A stretch of DNA of 64,000 bases, from assembly GCF_900111675.1 (NCBI RefSeq), contig NZ_FOHO01000010.1, positions 1-64,000 on the forward strand, in the 5' to 3' direction. This stretch comes from Paracoccus homiensis. GTDB lineage: Bacteria > Pseudomonadota > Alphaproteobacteria > Rhodobacterales > Rhodobacteraceae. Under the pieces are notes generated by a model. The model saw nothing but the letters and a program-made list of their open reading frames with translations. It was not told the DNA's origin and did not search any database. Shown piece by piece: positions 8,083 to 16,877 of this stretch; the stretch's first letter is position 1, and each line of letters opens with the position of its first letter. The position numbers and the translations under genes are program-made.

Positions 8083-8613
8083 TCAGAATTCTCCCTGCCT
8101 GATATGGGGCAGATGCGACGCCAGCTTCTCGATCGTGGCATAGATGGCCGACAGAACCAGCGCGGCGGCGATCGCCACGGCGGCGCCGCCCGGACTGACG
8201 CGATCGGCGGGCAGAACCGCCACCGTCAGCGCAAGCACGGTCAGCACGGCATTGCGCGACAGCGTAAAGGCCGACACGATCTGCGGCGCGCCGCCGCAAC
8301 CGCAATCGATCTGCCGCCGCCCTTGCCACAGGGCCATTGCCATCAGCCCGCCATAGCTGGCAAACAGCGTCGCCGCCGAGACTGCGCCAAGGCTGCGAAA
8401 CCAGGGCAACAGCAGTGCCAGGACGGTCAGCGCCTCGATCGCGGTCAGCGTCCGGACGATCGGCCCGGCCCAGCCATCAGGCACCAGCCCATAGCCCTGG
8501 GCAAAGCCGACGGTTTCCAGAAAGCTGTCGGCCTTGTGCCACGCAGCCCGCGCCAGAATGATCGCCAGAAAACTGGTGATCGTGACCGAAGCGAGTGAGG
8601 CCAGCGTCACCAT
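8083..8613 (-). CDS. aauE: Amine dehydrogenase accessory membrane protein
   Basis: A 176-residue integral membrane protein of the MauE/DoxX-like family with four or five helices and the short motif DCGCGG (CxCGG) in a loop near residue 105, which probably works with AauD in disulfide handling of the light subunit. The start is the ATG at 8613, one base beyond the aauB stop; a TTG at 8631 would overlap aauB and is less likely. Translation is probably coupled to aauB. Confidence 0.87.
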   Translation of the reverse strand: MVTLASLASVTITSFLAIILARAAWHKADSFLETVGFAQGYGLVPDGWAGPIVRTLTAIEALTVLALLLPWFRSLGAVSAATLFASYGGLMAMALWQGRRQIDCGCGGAPQIVSAFTLSRNAVLTVLALTVAVLPADRVSPGGAAVAIAAALVLSAIYATIEKLASHLPHIRQGEF

Positions 8614-8614
8614 A

Positions 8615-9751
8615 TCAGTAATCGGTTGCAACGATGGTCGGGAAGAACGCCACGCCCTCGGCGGCGACGGCTTCGGTCAGGGTCACGCTGTCACCCATCT
8701 CGACCTCATAGCGATGCACGCCGCCCAGATGGTCGATGGCGATGACCTCGGGGGTTTCGCCCGAGGACACGGCAATGCTGGATTCGCCATGCGCCTCGGA
8801 ACGGCCGACGACCTTCTGGCTTTCCATGTCGATGGCCCAGATCTCCTCGGCGGGAAACTTGTGTGAGCCGTCGCTGGGGTTCGAATGCATCAGCACGAAC
8901 AGCGTGTTTGTCGGCGCGTTGTAACCCATCAGATTATAGCCCGACGGCGCCCAGCCTTCCTCGGCGAAATCGATCTTGGCCGACAATTCGGGTGCCTCGC
9001 CATTGTCATCGACGACATACAGGCTGCCACCGTAGGACACATAGACCAGCTTGTCGCCGACCCGCATCGCATCGCCCCACAGCGGATCGTCTTCGGCATC
9101 GAAGATCTTTTCGGATTTGGCCGGCTGATCAAAGCTGCCGTCATCGGCCCAGCTGTATTTGGCGATGGTGCCATCGCCGCACAGCGTGGTGAAGGACGAT
9201 CCCTCGACCGAGGGATAGGCGGTCCAGCAGCCCGGCGTCGGGATCTCGACCAGATCCGCGCCTTCGGCCAGATCGACGATGTTGACCGAAGTTGCCGGCG
9301 TCGCGTTCTGAATCACCAGGAACTTGCCATCCGCCGTGATGTTCACCATGCCCTTCTGGCTCAGCGACTGGGCGTATTTGTTCGACACCATGAATTCACG
9401 GCGGGCCTTCAGGGTGACCGGGTCCCATTCATGGACCACGGCCTCGACCTCGCCATAGGTATAGCGGCGCAGATAGGCCGACAGCGAATACAGCGACGAA
9501 TGATCCTTGGTCATCATCATCTGGGCAAAGGTGCCGGTGCCGATGCTGCCTTCCAGCGACAGGTCATCCGCGTTCAGCACATAGATCGGGCTGGACCCGT
9601 TGATCCCGAAATCCATCACGAATACATGCTCGCCTTCCGAGATGCGTTCCTCGACGGTCAGGGTTTCCGGTTCGATATCGACCTCTTGCGCGGCAACGAA
9701 AGTGCCGGACGCGACAAGCGCCGAGAACGAGGTAAGAAGCAGATGTTTCAT
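8615..9751 (-). CDS. aauB: Aromatic amine dehydrogenase heavy subunit
   Basis: A 378-residue precursor of the beta-propeller subunit. Residues 1-22 form a Sec-type signal ending in VAAQ. The mature part shows repeated propeller blades (for example VYVLNADDL-like and KLVYVSYGGSLYVVD strands) and family motifs such as GCWTAYP and NLMGYN. The heavy subunit forms the substrate channel over the TTQ site of AauA. The start is the ATG at 9751; upstream codons belong to a short ORF whose TGA overlaps this ATG. The region just before this ATG has only a weak ribosome binding site, so translation may depend on that short ORF. Confidence 0.88.
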   Translation of the reverse strand: MKHLLLTSFSALVASGTFVAAQEVDIEPETLTVEERISEGEHVFVMDFGINGSSPIYVLNADDLSLEGSIGTGTFAQMMMTKDHSSLYSLSAYLRRYTYGEVEAVVHEWDPVTLKARREFMVSNKYAQSLSQKGMVNITADGKFLVIQNATPATSVNIVDLAEGADLVEIPTPGCWTAYPSVEGSSFTTLCGDGTIAKYSWADDGSFDQPAKSEKIFDAEDDPLWGDAMRVGDKLVYVSYGGSLYVVDDNGEAPELSAKIDFAEEGWAPSGYNLMGYNAPTNTLFVLMHSNPSDGSHKFPAEEIWAIDMESQKVVGRSEAHGESSIAVSSGETPEVIAIDHLGGVHRYEVEMGDSVTLTEAVAAEGVAFFPTIVATDY

Positions 9752-9900
9752 GCGCGACCTGTTGGTGAGTGGGTGAAAGGACAAGGGCCGCCGGCGATCA
9801 AGCACAGGCGGCCGGAAAAATGACGCAGAAGGATGCCGTCGGCCGCATCGGCGCGGATCACGCGCCGGACATCGCGGTCCGGGATGCAAAAAGCTTGCAT
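9748..9900 (-). CDS. 50-residue ORF coupled to aauB
   Basis: An open frame of 50 codons starts at the ATG at 9898-9900, directly behind a textbook AGGAGGT site with five to six bases of spacing, the strongest ribosome binding site in the aau region. It ends in a TGA that overlaps the aauB ATG (ATGA, 9748-9751). The predicted peptide begins MQAFCIPDRD, has four cysteines or so (three seen: positions 5, 33, 40) and many arginines, and lacks a signal peptide. I recognise no family. It is either a real small protein or a leader that loads ribosomes for aauB. Confidence 0.55.
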   Translation of the reverse strand: MQAFCIPDRDVRRVIRADAADGILLRHFSGRLCLIAGGPCPFTHSPTGRA

Positions 9901-10116
9901 GGCTTACCTCCTATTGGCGGGCGCGCTGACGGCACCCTTGGCGATCATCACAGCAGGAACACCGACGCCCGTCTTGGACGAAAGCGCCATAGGTCCGGCA
10001 CCATGCGCCAAAAGAACCCAGCAAAAACAATACTATCTGACGGCGACGGGCAGAACTTGGACCTTCAGCATAGCACGCGCGGTGCGCATCGCACGCCCAT
10101 GCCCGCAGGCAAGCGC
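9901..10116 (-). promoter_or_regulatory. Probable aau promoter region
   Basis: This stretch lies between the terminator of the ferredoxin oxidoreductase gene and the short ORF that leads the aau operon, so the operon promoter should be here. A -10-like TAGTAT (minus strand, 10030-10035) is the best hexamer seen, without a convincing -35. That would fit an activator-dependent promoter, for example under the FeaR-like protein at 884. No clear operator repeat was found. Confidence 0.3.
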
Positions 10117-10154
10117 AAAAAGACGGCGCGGCCCGGCGCAACGACCGGGCCGCG
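10117..10154 (-). terminator. Rho-independent terminator of the ior gene
   Basis: On the minus strand a perfect 10-bp stem (arms 10145-10154 and 10127-10136, CGCGGCCCGG type) encloses an 8-base loop and is followed within a few bases by five Ts (10117-10121). It lies about 35 bases after the stop of the 1138-residue oxidoreductase and separates it from the aau operon. Confidence 0.85.
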
Positions 10155-10188
10155 AGCAGCCTTGCCTGATTTTTCGGCGCTGACCGGC

Positions 10189-13100
10189 TTAGGTCAGCAG
10201 CCGGGCCACCTGTTGACGCACCTGATCGGCAGCCTTGTGGCGTACCGGACCATAGCCCCGGATCTCGAACGGGGCCTGAAGGATCTGCCGGGCGCGATCC
10301 TGACCAAGACGGTCAAAGTCACGCTCGACCCGGTCCAGAACATCGCGGAACCATGCCAGCAATTCGCGGTCCAGTTTGCGGTCATCGGTGCGGGCGAAGA
10401 TGTCCCAGCGCGTTCCGCGCAGATGCTTCATCCGCGCCAGCATCGCCATACCGTGTCGCATCCACGGGCCGAATGCCTTTTTCAGCGGCCGTCCGCGCCC
10501 ATCCGTGCCGGTGGGCAACATCGGCGGCGCAAGGTGATAGCGGATGCGGTAATCGCCTTCGAAATGTCGCGCGATCTCTTGTTCGAAACCGGTCTGGCTG
10601 TGCAGACGGCCGACCTCGTATTCATCCTTGTAGGCCATCAGCCGGAACAGCGACCGCGCCGCCGCCATGCGCAGGTCGTCCGACGCATCCGGCAGCGCCT
10701 TACCGAATTTCGCGATCCGATCGCGGAATTCGTCCGCATAGGCCTGATCCTGATATTCAACCAGAAACGCCGCGCGATGATCGATCAGATCGGACAGCCC
10801 CTGCGGCATCTGCGGCGCCTCATCCACCAGATCGGCGGCCAGGGCGGTTGGATCGGCGGCCATCACCCGGCCCAGATCGAAGGCCATGGCGTTCTTTTCC
10901 ACCGCAACGCCATTCAGCAGGATCGCCTGTTTCATCGCCACCTCGCTGACCGGGACCAGGCCCTGCTGCCACGCCGCACCCAACAGCATGATATTGGCAA
11001 AGACCGCATCGCCCATCAGCCGCTCGGCCGCGACATTGGCGTCAAAGCCCAGCAGGTTCGCGGCCCCCACGGTCTTTTCGATCAGCGCCTGCCGTTCGTC
11101 GATGCGCAGATCTGCATCGCGATGCAGAACCAGATCGCCGGTGGGCATTTCCGCACGGTTCAGCACGATCCGCGTGCCGTCCCGGTAATGGACCGAAGCC
11201 TTGGGCGAAGAACAGACCACCGCGTCGCAACCGATCACCGCATCCGCATGCCCCCGCTCGATCCGGACTTGATGGATGGCGGCAGGATCGCGTCCGATCC
11301 GGACATAGCCCAACACGGTTCCGAATTTCTGCGCAAAGCCGGTAAAATCCAGCACGCTTGAACCCTTGCCCTCCAGATGGGCGGCCATGGTGATCAATGC
11401 GCTGACCGTCACGACGCCGGTGCCGCCAACCCCGGCCACCAGCAGATCGAAAGGCTGGTCCAGATCGACCTGTTCGGGCTGCGGCAAACGGGCCACCAGC
11501 GCCGCGACATCCAGCCCGGCAGGTTTCGGCTTGCGCCGCTGACCGCCCTCGATGGTGACGAAACTTGGGCAAAAGCCGTTCAGGCAGGAAAAATCCTTGT
11601 TACAGCTGGACAGGTTGATCCGCCGTTTGCGCCCCAAGGGCGTTTCGACAGGTTCGACGCTCAGGCAGTTCGATTCCAGCGAACAATCGCCGCAACCCTC
11701 GCAGACAGCCTGATTGATGAAGGCGAATTTCGCCGGATCCTTCATCTTGCCACGCTTGCGGCGGCGCCGCTTTTCGGTGGCGCAGGTCTGTTCATAGATC
11801 AGCACCGTGACGCCCTCGATCTCGCGCAGTTCGCGCTGCAGGCTGTCCAGTTCGGCCCGGTCATGCAGGGTGGTGCCCGCCGGGAAATCACCCATGTCGA
11901 ACCGCTGCGGATCGTCCGAGACCAGCGCGATCCGCGTCACCCCCTCGGCCCTGCAGCTTTGCGCGATCGCAGCGACGCTGACCGGACCGTCCACGGGCTG
12001 ACCTCCGGTCATCGCCACCGCATCGTTATACAGGATCTTGTAGGTGATGTTCGCACCCGCGGCGACGGCCTGCCGGATCGCCAGGGACCCAGAGTGATAC
12101 CACGTCCCCTCGCCCAGATTCTGGAACATGTGCCTGCCGCCGTTCCAGCGTTGGGCAACGGCCAGCGTCACCCCCTCGCCGCCCATCTGGGCATAACCGA
12201 CGGTATCGCGATCCATCCAACCGGCCATAACGTGACAGCCGATGCCACTGGCCGCAGCGCTGCCTTCGGGCAGCTTTGTCGAACTGTTATGCGGACATCC
12301 CGAACAGAAATAGGGCGTGCGCGTGGCCCCCGGCACCTGCAGCACGGGAGCGGGATCCCTGGTCAGGGCCTTGGATCTGGTCAGCAGATCCTCGTCAGGG
12401 AAAAACGCGTGCAGCCGTTCCGCCAGAACCGGGACCAGCATCAGCGGCGTCAGCTCGCCCGTCCAGGGCAACAGCGGATCGCCCGCCGCGCGGTGCTTGC
12501 CGACCATCTTTTTCGGCTTCGCACCGGGCCAATCGTAGAAATATTCCTTGAACTGGCTTTCGATGATCCCGCGCTTTTCCTCGATCACCAGCACCTCTTC
12601 CTTGCCGGTGACAAAAGCCAACGCATCACGCCGCGCCAGCGGCCAGACCATGCCGACCTTGTAGATATCGATGCCAAGGCGGCGGCAGGCAGCCTCGTCC
12701 AGCCCCAGCAGGCGCATGGCCTCGAGGGTGTCCAGATAGGCCTTGCCGGTCGTCACGATCCCGAACCGCGCGTCGGGCAGGTCAAAGATGCGGCGGTCGA
12801 TCGGGTTCGCCTCGGCAAAGGCCTCGACGGCGCGCAGCTTGTGGCCAATGCGGGTTTCGATCTCTGGGCTGGGCAGGTCCGACAGCCGCACATGGATGCC
12901 GCCCTGCGGTCCGGTGAAATCCGGCTGCACGAAGTCCCGGTCCGCAGGCAGGTCGACCGACTGTCCCGCCTCGACCGTTTCCGAGATTGCCTTGAAACCG
13001 ACCCAGGTGCCGGAAAACCGCGACAGGGCAAAACCGTATTCCCCGAATTCCAGGTATTCGGCAATGCTGGCAGGGTTCAGCGTCGGCATGAACCACGACA

Positions 13101-13605
13101 TGAAGGCGACATCCGACTGATGCGGCATGGATGAGGACACGCAGCCATGATCGTCGCCCGCAACGACCAGCACACCCCCTTTCGGCGCACTGCCATAGGC
13201 GTTGCCATGTTTCAGCGCATCGCCCGACCGATCGACCCCGGGCCCCTTCCCGTACCACATCGAAAACACGCCCTCGACTTGACAGGCGGGATCAAGGCTA
13301 GCCTGCTGCGCGCCCAACACGGCGGTTGCGGCCAGATCCTCGTTGACGGCAGGCAGAAACTCGATCCGCTGATCGGCCAGACGCTTGCCGATGCGCCATA
13401 GCTCCTGATCCAGACCGCCAAGGGGCGAGCCCCGATAGCCCGACACGAAACCGGCCGTGTTGCGCCCTGCCGCGCGGTCGCGCCGCGCCTGATCCAGCAT
13501 CACCCGAACCAATGCCTGCGTGCCCGTCATGAAGACCCGGCCCGTGACCCGGTCATATCGGTCGTTCAGCTGATAGGTGTCGAACCGTGAATCGTGATGG
13601 GTCAT
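10189..13605 (-). CDS. Fused indolepyruvate/phenylpyruvate ferredoxin oxidoreductase
   Basis: A 1138-residue single-chain 2-oxoacid:ferredoxin oxidoreductase. The N-terminal pyrimidine-binding region and the TPP domain (YAQMGGEG, ITYKILYNDA, residues 470-530) are followed by cysteine motifs C434SGC437, C635xxC638xxC641 with C647, and C668/C674/C679 for FeS clusters. A gamma-type domain begins near residue 710 (VAGVGGTGVV), and a C-terminal extension of the DUF6537 kind completes it. Such fused enzymes decarboxylate arylpyruvates to aryl-acetyl-CoA, so phenylalanine, tyrosine or tryptophan carbon could enter the paa pathway here. The gene stands alone, divergent from an Lrp regulator, and has its own terminator. 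Confidence 0.88.
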   Translation of the reverse strand: MTHHDSRFDTYQLNDRYDRVTGRVFMTGTQALVRVMLDQARRDRAAGRNTAGFVSGYRGSPLGGLDQELWRIGKRLADQRIEFLPAVNEDLAATAVLGAQQASLDPACQVEGVFSMWYGKGPGVDRSGDALKHGNAYGSAPKGGVLVVAGDDHGCVSSSMPHQSDVAFMSWFMPTLNPASIAEYLEFGEYGFALSRFSGTWVGFKAISETVEAGQSVDLPADRDFVQPDFTGPQGGIHVRLSDLPSPEIETRIGHKLRAVEAFAEANPIDRRIFDLPDARFGIVTTGKAYLDTLEAMRLLGLDEAACRRLGIDIYKVGMVWPLARRDALAFVTGKEEVLVIEEKRGIIESQFKEYFYDWPGAKPKKMVGKHRAAGDPLLPWTGELTPLMLVPVLAERLHAFFPDEDLLTRSKALTRDPAPVLQVPGATRTPYFCSGCPHNSSTKLPEGSAAASGIGCHVMAGWMDRDTVGYAQMGGEGVTLAVAQRWNGGRHMFQNLGEGTWYHSGSLAIRQAVAAGANITYKILYNDAVAMTGGQPVDGPVSVAAIAQSCRAEGVTRIALVSDDPQRFDMGDFPAGTTLHDRAELDSLQRELREIEGVTVLIYEQTCATEKRRRRKRGKMKDPAKFAFINQAVCEGCGDCSLESNCLSVEPVETPLGRKRRINLSSCNKDFSCLNGFCPSFVTIEGGQRRKPKPAGLDVAALVARLPQPEQVDLDQPFDLLVAGVGGTGVVTVSALITMAAHLEGKGSSVLDFTGFAQKFGTVLGYVRIGRDPAAIHQVRIERGHADAVIGCDAVVCSSPKASVHYRDGTRIVLNRAEMPTGDLVLHRDADLRIDERQALIEKTVGAANLLGFDANVAAERLMGDAVFANIMLLGAAWQQGLVPVSEVAMKQAILLNGVAVEKNAMAFDLGRVMAADPTALAADLVDEAPQMPQGLSDLIDHRAAFLVEYQDQAYADEFRDRIAKFGKALPDASDDLRMAAARSLFRLMAYKDEYEVGRLHSQTGFEQEIARHFEGDYRIRYHLAPPMLPTGTDGRGRPLKKAFGPWMRHGMAMLARMKHLRGTRWDIFARTDDRKLDRELLAWFRDVLDRVERDFDRLGQDRARQILQAPFEIRGYGPVRHKAADQVRQQVARLLT

Positions 13606-13678
13606 GGGCTGCGCCTTTCCTCGGGGTCGTGGCTGTGATCAGTCTACGCCTGCCCGACTGAAAAATCTGACCAATCTT

Positions 13679-13700
13679 CTTTCATTTACCTCGATGAAAG
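13679..13700. promoter_or_regulatory. Likely Lrp operator between ior and lrp
   Basis: CTTTCAT (13679-13685) and ATGAAAG (13694-13700) form a perfect 7-bp inverted repeat with an 8-base spacer, in an AT-rich patch of the 129-bp divergent intergenic region. Position and symmetry suit binding of the divergently encoded Lrp/AsnC protein, controlling itself and the oxidoreductase gene. Confidence 0.55.
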
Positions 13701-13734
13701 GATAATTATTCCGTAATATCCAGAAAGCTGAAAG

Positions 13735-14181
13735 ATGATACCGCGCATGGACGATATCGACCAAAAGCTTGTCAACGCGCTGCGCCGTGACAGTCGCATC
13801 TCGAACGCCGATCTGGCGGCGCAGGTCGGCCTGTCGCCCTCATCCTGCTGGCGACGCACGCGCGCGTTGGAAGAAAGCGGGGCGATCCGCCGCTATACGG
13901 TCGAACTGGATGATGCTGCGGTGGGGCTGGGTTTCAAGGCCTTCGTGCATGTGCAGATGACCCGGCACGATCAGGGGCTGGTCAAGGAATTCATCCGCAT
14001 GATCGGCACCAAGGAAGAAGTCCGCGCCTGCTATGCGACGACCGGCGCGTCGGATTATCACCTGCATGTCGTGTGCCGCGACCTGGAAGCCTATAACCGC
14101 TTCCTCGAGGATTTCCTGTTCCGTATTCCAGCGGTCGCCAGTGCCCAGACAAATCTGGTTCTGCGCACGGTCAAGGATTAG
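13735..14181 (+). CDS. Lrp/AsnC-family regulator
   Basis: A 148-residue protein with an N-terminal helix-turn-helix (SNADLAAQVGLSPSSCWRRTRALE, about residues 24-47) and a C-terminal RAM ligand-binding domain (FVHVQM, ACYATTGASDYHL). Lrp-type proteins next to fused arylpyruvate oxidoreductases commonly respond to aromatic amino acids. The ATG at 13735 is used here; the ATG four codons later (MDDIDQKL) is an equally typical family start and neither has a strong ribosome binding site. The inverted repeat at 13679-13700 is a candidate operator. Confidence 0.88.
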   Translation: MIPRMDDIDQKLVNALRRDSRISNADLAAQVGLSPSSCWRRTRALEESGAIRRYTVELDDAAVGLGFKAFVHVQMTRHDQGLVKEFIRMIGTKEEVRACYATTGASDYHLHVVCRDLEAYNRFLEDFLFRIPAVASAQTNLVLRTVKD

Positions 14182-14197
14182 CGCGGGGTCGGGGGGG

Positions 14198-14220
14198 CCG
14201 GGGGGCAGACAGCCCCCCGG
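14198..14220. terminator. Bidirectional GC-rich hairpin
   Basis: CCGGGGGGC and GCCCCCCGG form a 9-bp perfect stem around the loop AGACA, exactly between the convergent lrp and hydratase/dehydrogenase genes. There is no T-run on either side, but position favours a shared terminator. Confidence 0.6.
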
Positions 14221-14236
14221 CGGCCGCGGGACGCAA

Positions 14237-16174
14237 TCAGCGCGACCGGGCGGCGGCAAACATCGGCCCGCCGGTCCAGCGCGGAAAGCCATAACCGTGA
14301 ATTTCAACCAGATCGATGTCCGAAGCGCGGCTGGCGATCCCCTCGGCCAGGATCTTCCGGCCCTCATCCGCCATTGCATCGACCAGACGTGCCGCGATCT
14401 GCGCCGACGACAGCCCGCCCGCACCCGCGATATGAGGTGCCAGCACCTCCTGCGCCGCGGCCGAGGGTCTGGGTGTCCGATCGCCCTTGGCATAGTCATA
14501 CCAGCCGCCTGCGGTCTTCTGACCCTTGCGGCCAGCGCGAACCAGCCGGTCGCTCAGCGTGTCGGGCACGTCCTGACCCTCGGCGCGCAGCCCTTCCCGC
14601 TGCAGGAACGCAATGTCCAGCCCACTCAGGTCCTGCGCCTCGAACGGCCCCATGCGAAAGCCAAAGTCACGGGCGGCGGCGTCGACCTGCTGGACCTCAT
14701 GGCCCTCGACCAACAGCTTCTCGGCCTCGGCGCGATAGCGTTTGAAGATCCGGTTGCCGATGAAGCCTTCACAGATCCCGGCCCGCACCGGCATCTTGCC
14801 CAGACGCCCCGCCAGCGCAAAGGCCGTCGCCAGCACGTCCGGCGCCGTATCGGGCGTCGGGACGATCTCCAGCAGTTTCATGATATGGGCAGGGCTGAAG
14901 AAATGCAGCCCGACACAGCGATCCTGCCCCGGCACACCCTCAAAGATCCGGCGCGGATCCAGATACGAGGTGTTGGTCGCCAGAACCGCATCCGCCCGGC
15001 AGACACGGGCCAGTTCGGCAAAAACCGCCTGCTTGACGCCGATCTCTTCAAAGACGGCCTCGATCACCAGATCGCAGGGGGCCAGCCGCGCATAATCGGC
15101 ACTCGCCTCGACCCCCGCCAGGCGGTCGGCCATCTGCGCCTCGGTCAGTTTTCCGCGCTTGACGCTGCCCGCAAGGATGGCGCGGATATTGGACACCCCC
15201 CGTGCGGCGGCCTCGTCATCGCGTTCGACCATCACCACCGGCACCCCGGCATTGCGACAGGCAACGGCAATGCCCGCACCCATCGTGCCCCCGCCGACGA
15301 TACCGACGCGGGCAACGCCGCGCGGGGTTACGCCTTTCAGTTCGGGCGGACGCGGTGCCGCGCGTTCGGCAAAGAACACATGGCGCAGCGCCGCGGCCTG
15401 ATCGCTGTCACGTAATGCAACGAAGATCCGGCGCTCATTCCGCATCGCACTGTCGAAGGGATGTTCCGTCGCATAGCGCAGCGACTCGACCGCCCGCGCC
15501 TGCGCCTGCTGACCCGGCCCGGCGAATGCCGCGGCCGCGCGGTCCCAGACCGCCGCATCCAATGGCGCCACGGGTCTGACCGATACCGGCAGAGGCAGTT
15601 CGGCCGACAGCGCAGCGCGGGCAAATTTCACCGCACCCTCGGGCAGATCGCCTTCGACGACGGCGTCGATCAGACCTGCGGTCAGCGCCTGCTGCGCCCG
15701 CCATGGCCTGCCCGATGTGACCAGACCGATCGCGGCCTCGGCCCCGATCAGACGCGGCGTCCGCACCGTCCCCGAGGCCCCCGGAATGATGCCCAGATTG
15801 ACCTCGGGCAATCCCAATTTCGCGTCCGGCGCCGCCACGCGGAACCGGCAGCCCATCGCGATTTCCAGCCCCCCGCCCAGGGCGGATCCGTGAATGGCTG
15901 CGACCCAGGGCTTTTCGGCCCGCTCGATACGGTCCACCAGATCAGGCAGATGCGGCTCGACCGGGGGCTGGCCGAACTCGCGCACATCGGCCCCCGCGAT
16001 AAAGGTGCGGCCCGCGCATGTCAGCAGCACCGCGCGCACCGCTGGATCGGCATCCAGCCGGTCGACGGCCTGCCACAATTCCTGCCGCATCTGCGCCGAG
16101 ATCGCGTTCACTGGCGGGTTGTCCACGGTCAGGACGGCAATATCGCCGTCCATATGCTGCTGAATTATCTGCAT
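14237..16174 (-). CDS. Enoyl-CoA hydratase/3-hydroxyacyl-CoA dehydrogenase fusion
   Basis: A 645-residue bifunctional beta-oxidation enzyme. The N-terminal crotonase domain has the oxyanion-hole segment AGADVREF and the two catalytic glutamates Glu104 (GGGLEIAMG) and Glu124 (LPEVNLG). A Rossmann NAD site follows (GGGTMGAG, about residues 294-301), with the 3-hydroxyacyl-CoA dehydrogenase signature GFIGNRI. In paa metabolism these activities (PaaF plus PaaH) act on the dehydroadipyl-CoA product, and no separate paaF or paaH is in the window, so this gene is a good candidate. It starts one base after livF and is probably co-transcribed with the importer. Confidence 0.85.
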   Translation of the reverse strand: MQIIQQHMDGDIAVLTVDNPPVNAISAQMRQELWQAVDRLDADPAVRAVLLTCAGRTFIAGADVREFGQPPVEPHLPDLVDRIERAEKPWVAAIHGSALGGGLEIAMGCRFRVAAPDAKLGLPEVNLGIIPGASGTVRTPRLIGAEAAIGLVTSGRPWRAQQALTAGLIDAVVEGDLPEGAVKFARAALSAELPLPVSVRPVAPLDAAVWDRAAAAFAGPGQQAQARAVESLRYATEHPFDSAMRNERRIFVALRDSDQAAALRHVFFAERAAPRPPELKGVTPRGVARVGIVGGGTMGAGIAVACRNAGVPVVMVERDDEAAARGVSNIRAILAGSVKRGKLTEAQMADRLAGVEASADYARLAPCDLVIEAVFEEIGVKQAVFAELARVCRADAVLATNTSYLDPRRIFEGVPGQDRCVGLHFFSPAHIMKLLEIVPTPDTAPDVLATAFALAGRLGKMPVRAGICEGFIGNRIFKRYRAEAEKLLVEGHEVQQVDAAARDFGFRMGPFEAQDLSGLDIAFLQREGLRAEGQDVPDTLSDRLVRAGRKGQKTAGGWYDYAKGDRTPRPSAAAQEVLAPHIAGAGGLSSAQIAARLVDAMADEGRKILAEGIASRASDIDLVEIHGYGFPRWTGGPMFAAARSR

Positions 16175-16175
16175 T

Positions 16176-16877
16176 TCAAAGTCCCAGATAGGCTTCGCGG
16201 ATCCGTGGGTCGGCGATCAGTTCGTCGGCCGCCCCCTCGATCGTGATCCGCCCCGTTTCCATGACATAGCCCCGGTCGGCGATCTTCAACGCGCCAAAGG
16301 CATTCTGTTCGACCAGCAGCACGGTCACGCCCCGCGTGCGCAGGCTGGTCACCACCTCGAAGATCTGGGCAACCAGCAAGGGTGCCAGACCCATCGACGG
16401 TTCATCCAGCAGCAGGCATTTCGGCCGCCCCATCAGGGCGCGTGCGATGGCAAGCATCTGTTGCTGCCCACCCGACAGGCCGCCCGCCGCCAGATTGCGC
16501 TTTTCCTTCAGGATCGGAAACATGGCAAAGGCCTCGGCCATGTCCTGATCGACCCGCGTATCCGTGAACAGGAACGCGCCCAGTCGCAGGTTTTCCTCGA
16601 CCGACAGGTTGGTGAAGATCTGACGCCCTTCGGGCGATTGCGCCAGCCCCCGTTTCAGCCGTCCGTGCGCGGGCACGACGCCCAGATTGTCGCCCCGGAA
16701 GGTGATCTTGCCGTCACTGACCGGCTGGGTTCCCGACAGGCATTTCAGCAGCGTGGTCTTGCCCGCGCCGTTGGCCCCGACAACGGTAACGATCTCACCG
16801 GAATCAACCTGCAGATCCAGCCCATGCAGCACCTCGATCCGGCCATAACGCGACCGCAGCCCCTCAACCGTCAGCAT
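16176..16877 (-). CDS. livF: Liv-type ABC transporter ATPase (LivF)
   Basis: A 233-residue ATPase of the branched-chain amino acid class. Walker A GANGAGKTT, signature LSGGQQQMLA and Walker B LLLDEPSMGL are intact. The start is the ATG at 16877, overlapping the end of livG by 14 bases; a longer frame is possible from 16901. It is one of two ATPases of the livK-H-M-G-F importer whose genes face the paaG-I-K operon, so the cargo is probably an aromatic compound such as phenylacetate or phenylalanine rather than leucine. Confidence 0.88.
   Translation of the reverse strand: MLTVEGLRSRYGRIEVLHGLDLQVDSGEIVTVVGANGAGKTTLLKCLSGTQPVSDGKITFRGDNLGVVPAHGRLKRGLAQSPEGRQIFTNLSVEENLRLGAFLFTDTRVDQDMAEAFAMFPILKEKRNLAAGGLSGGQQQMLAIARALMGRPKCLLLDEPSMGLAPLLVAQIFEVVTSLRTRGVTVLLVEQNAFGALKIADRGYVMETGRITIEGAADELIADPRIREAYLGL

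Noticed and set aside
6942-9751. Methylamine dehydrogenase (mau) cluster
   Set aside because: The light subunit resembles the aromatic amine enzyme more closely, and mauF, mauG, mauL, mauM, mauN and amicyanin are all missing.
9833-10183. Plus-strand open frame between aauB and the oxidoreductase gene
   Set aside because: It crosses the terminator and the region of the aau promoter and leader ORF; no start signal or family supports it.
14182-14236. Possible G-quadruplex from the G-runs after lrp
   Set aside because: The G-rich and C-rich runs pair into a simple 9-bp hairpin between convergent genes, so a terminator is the easier explanation.
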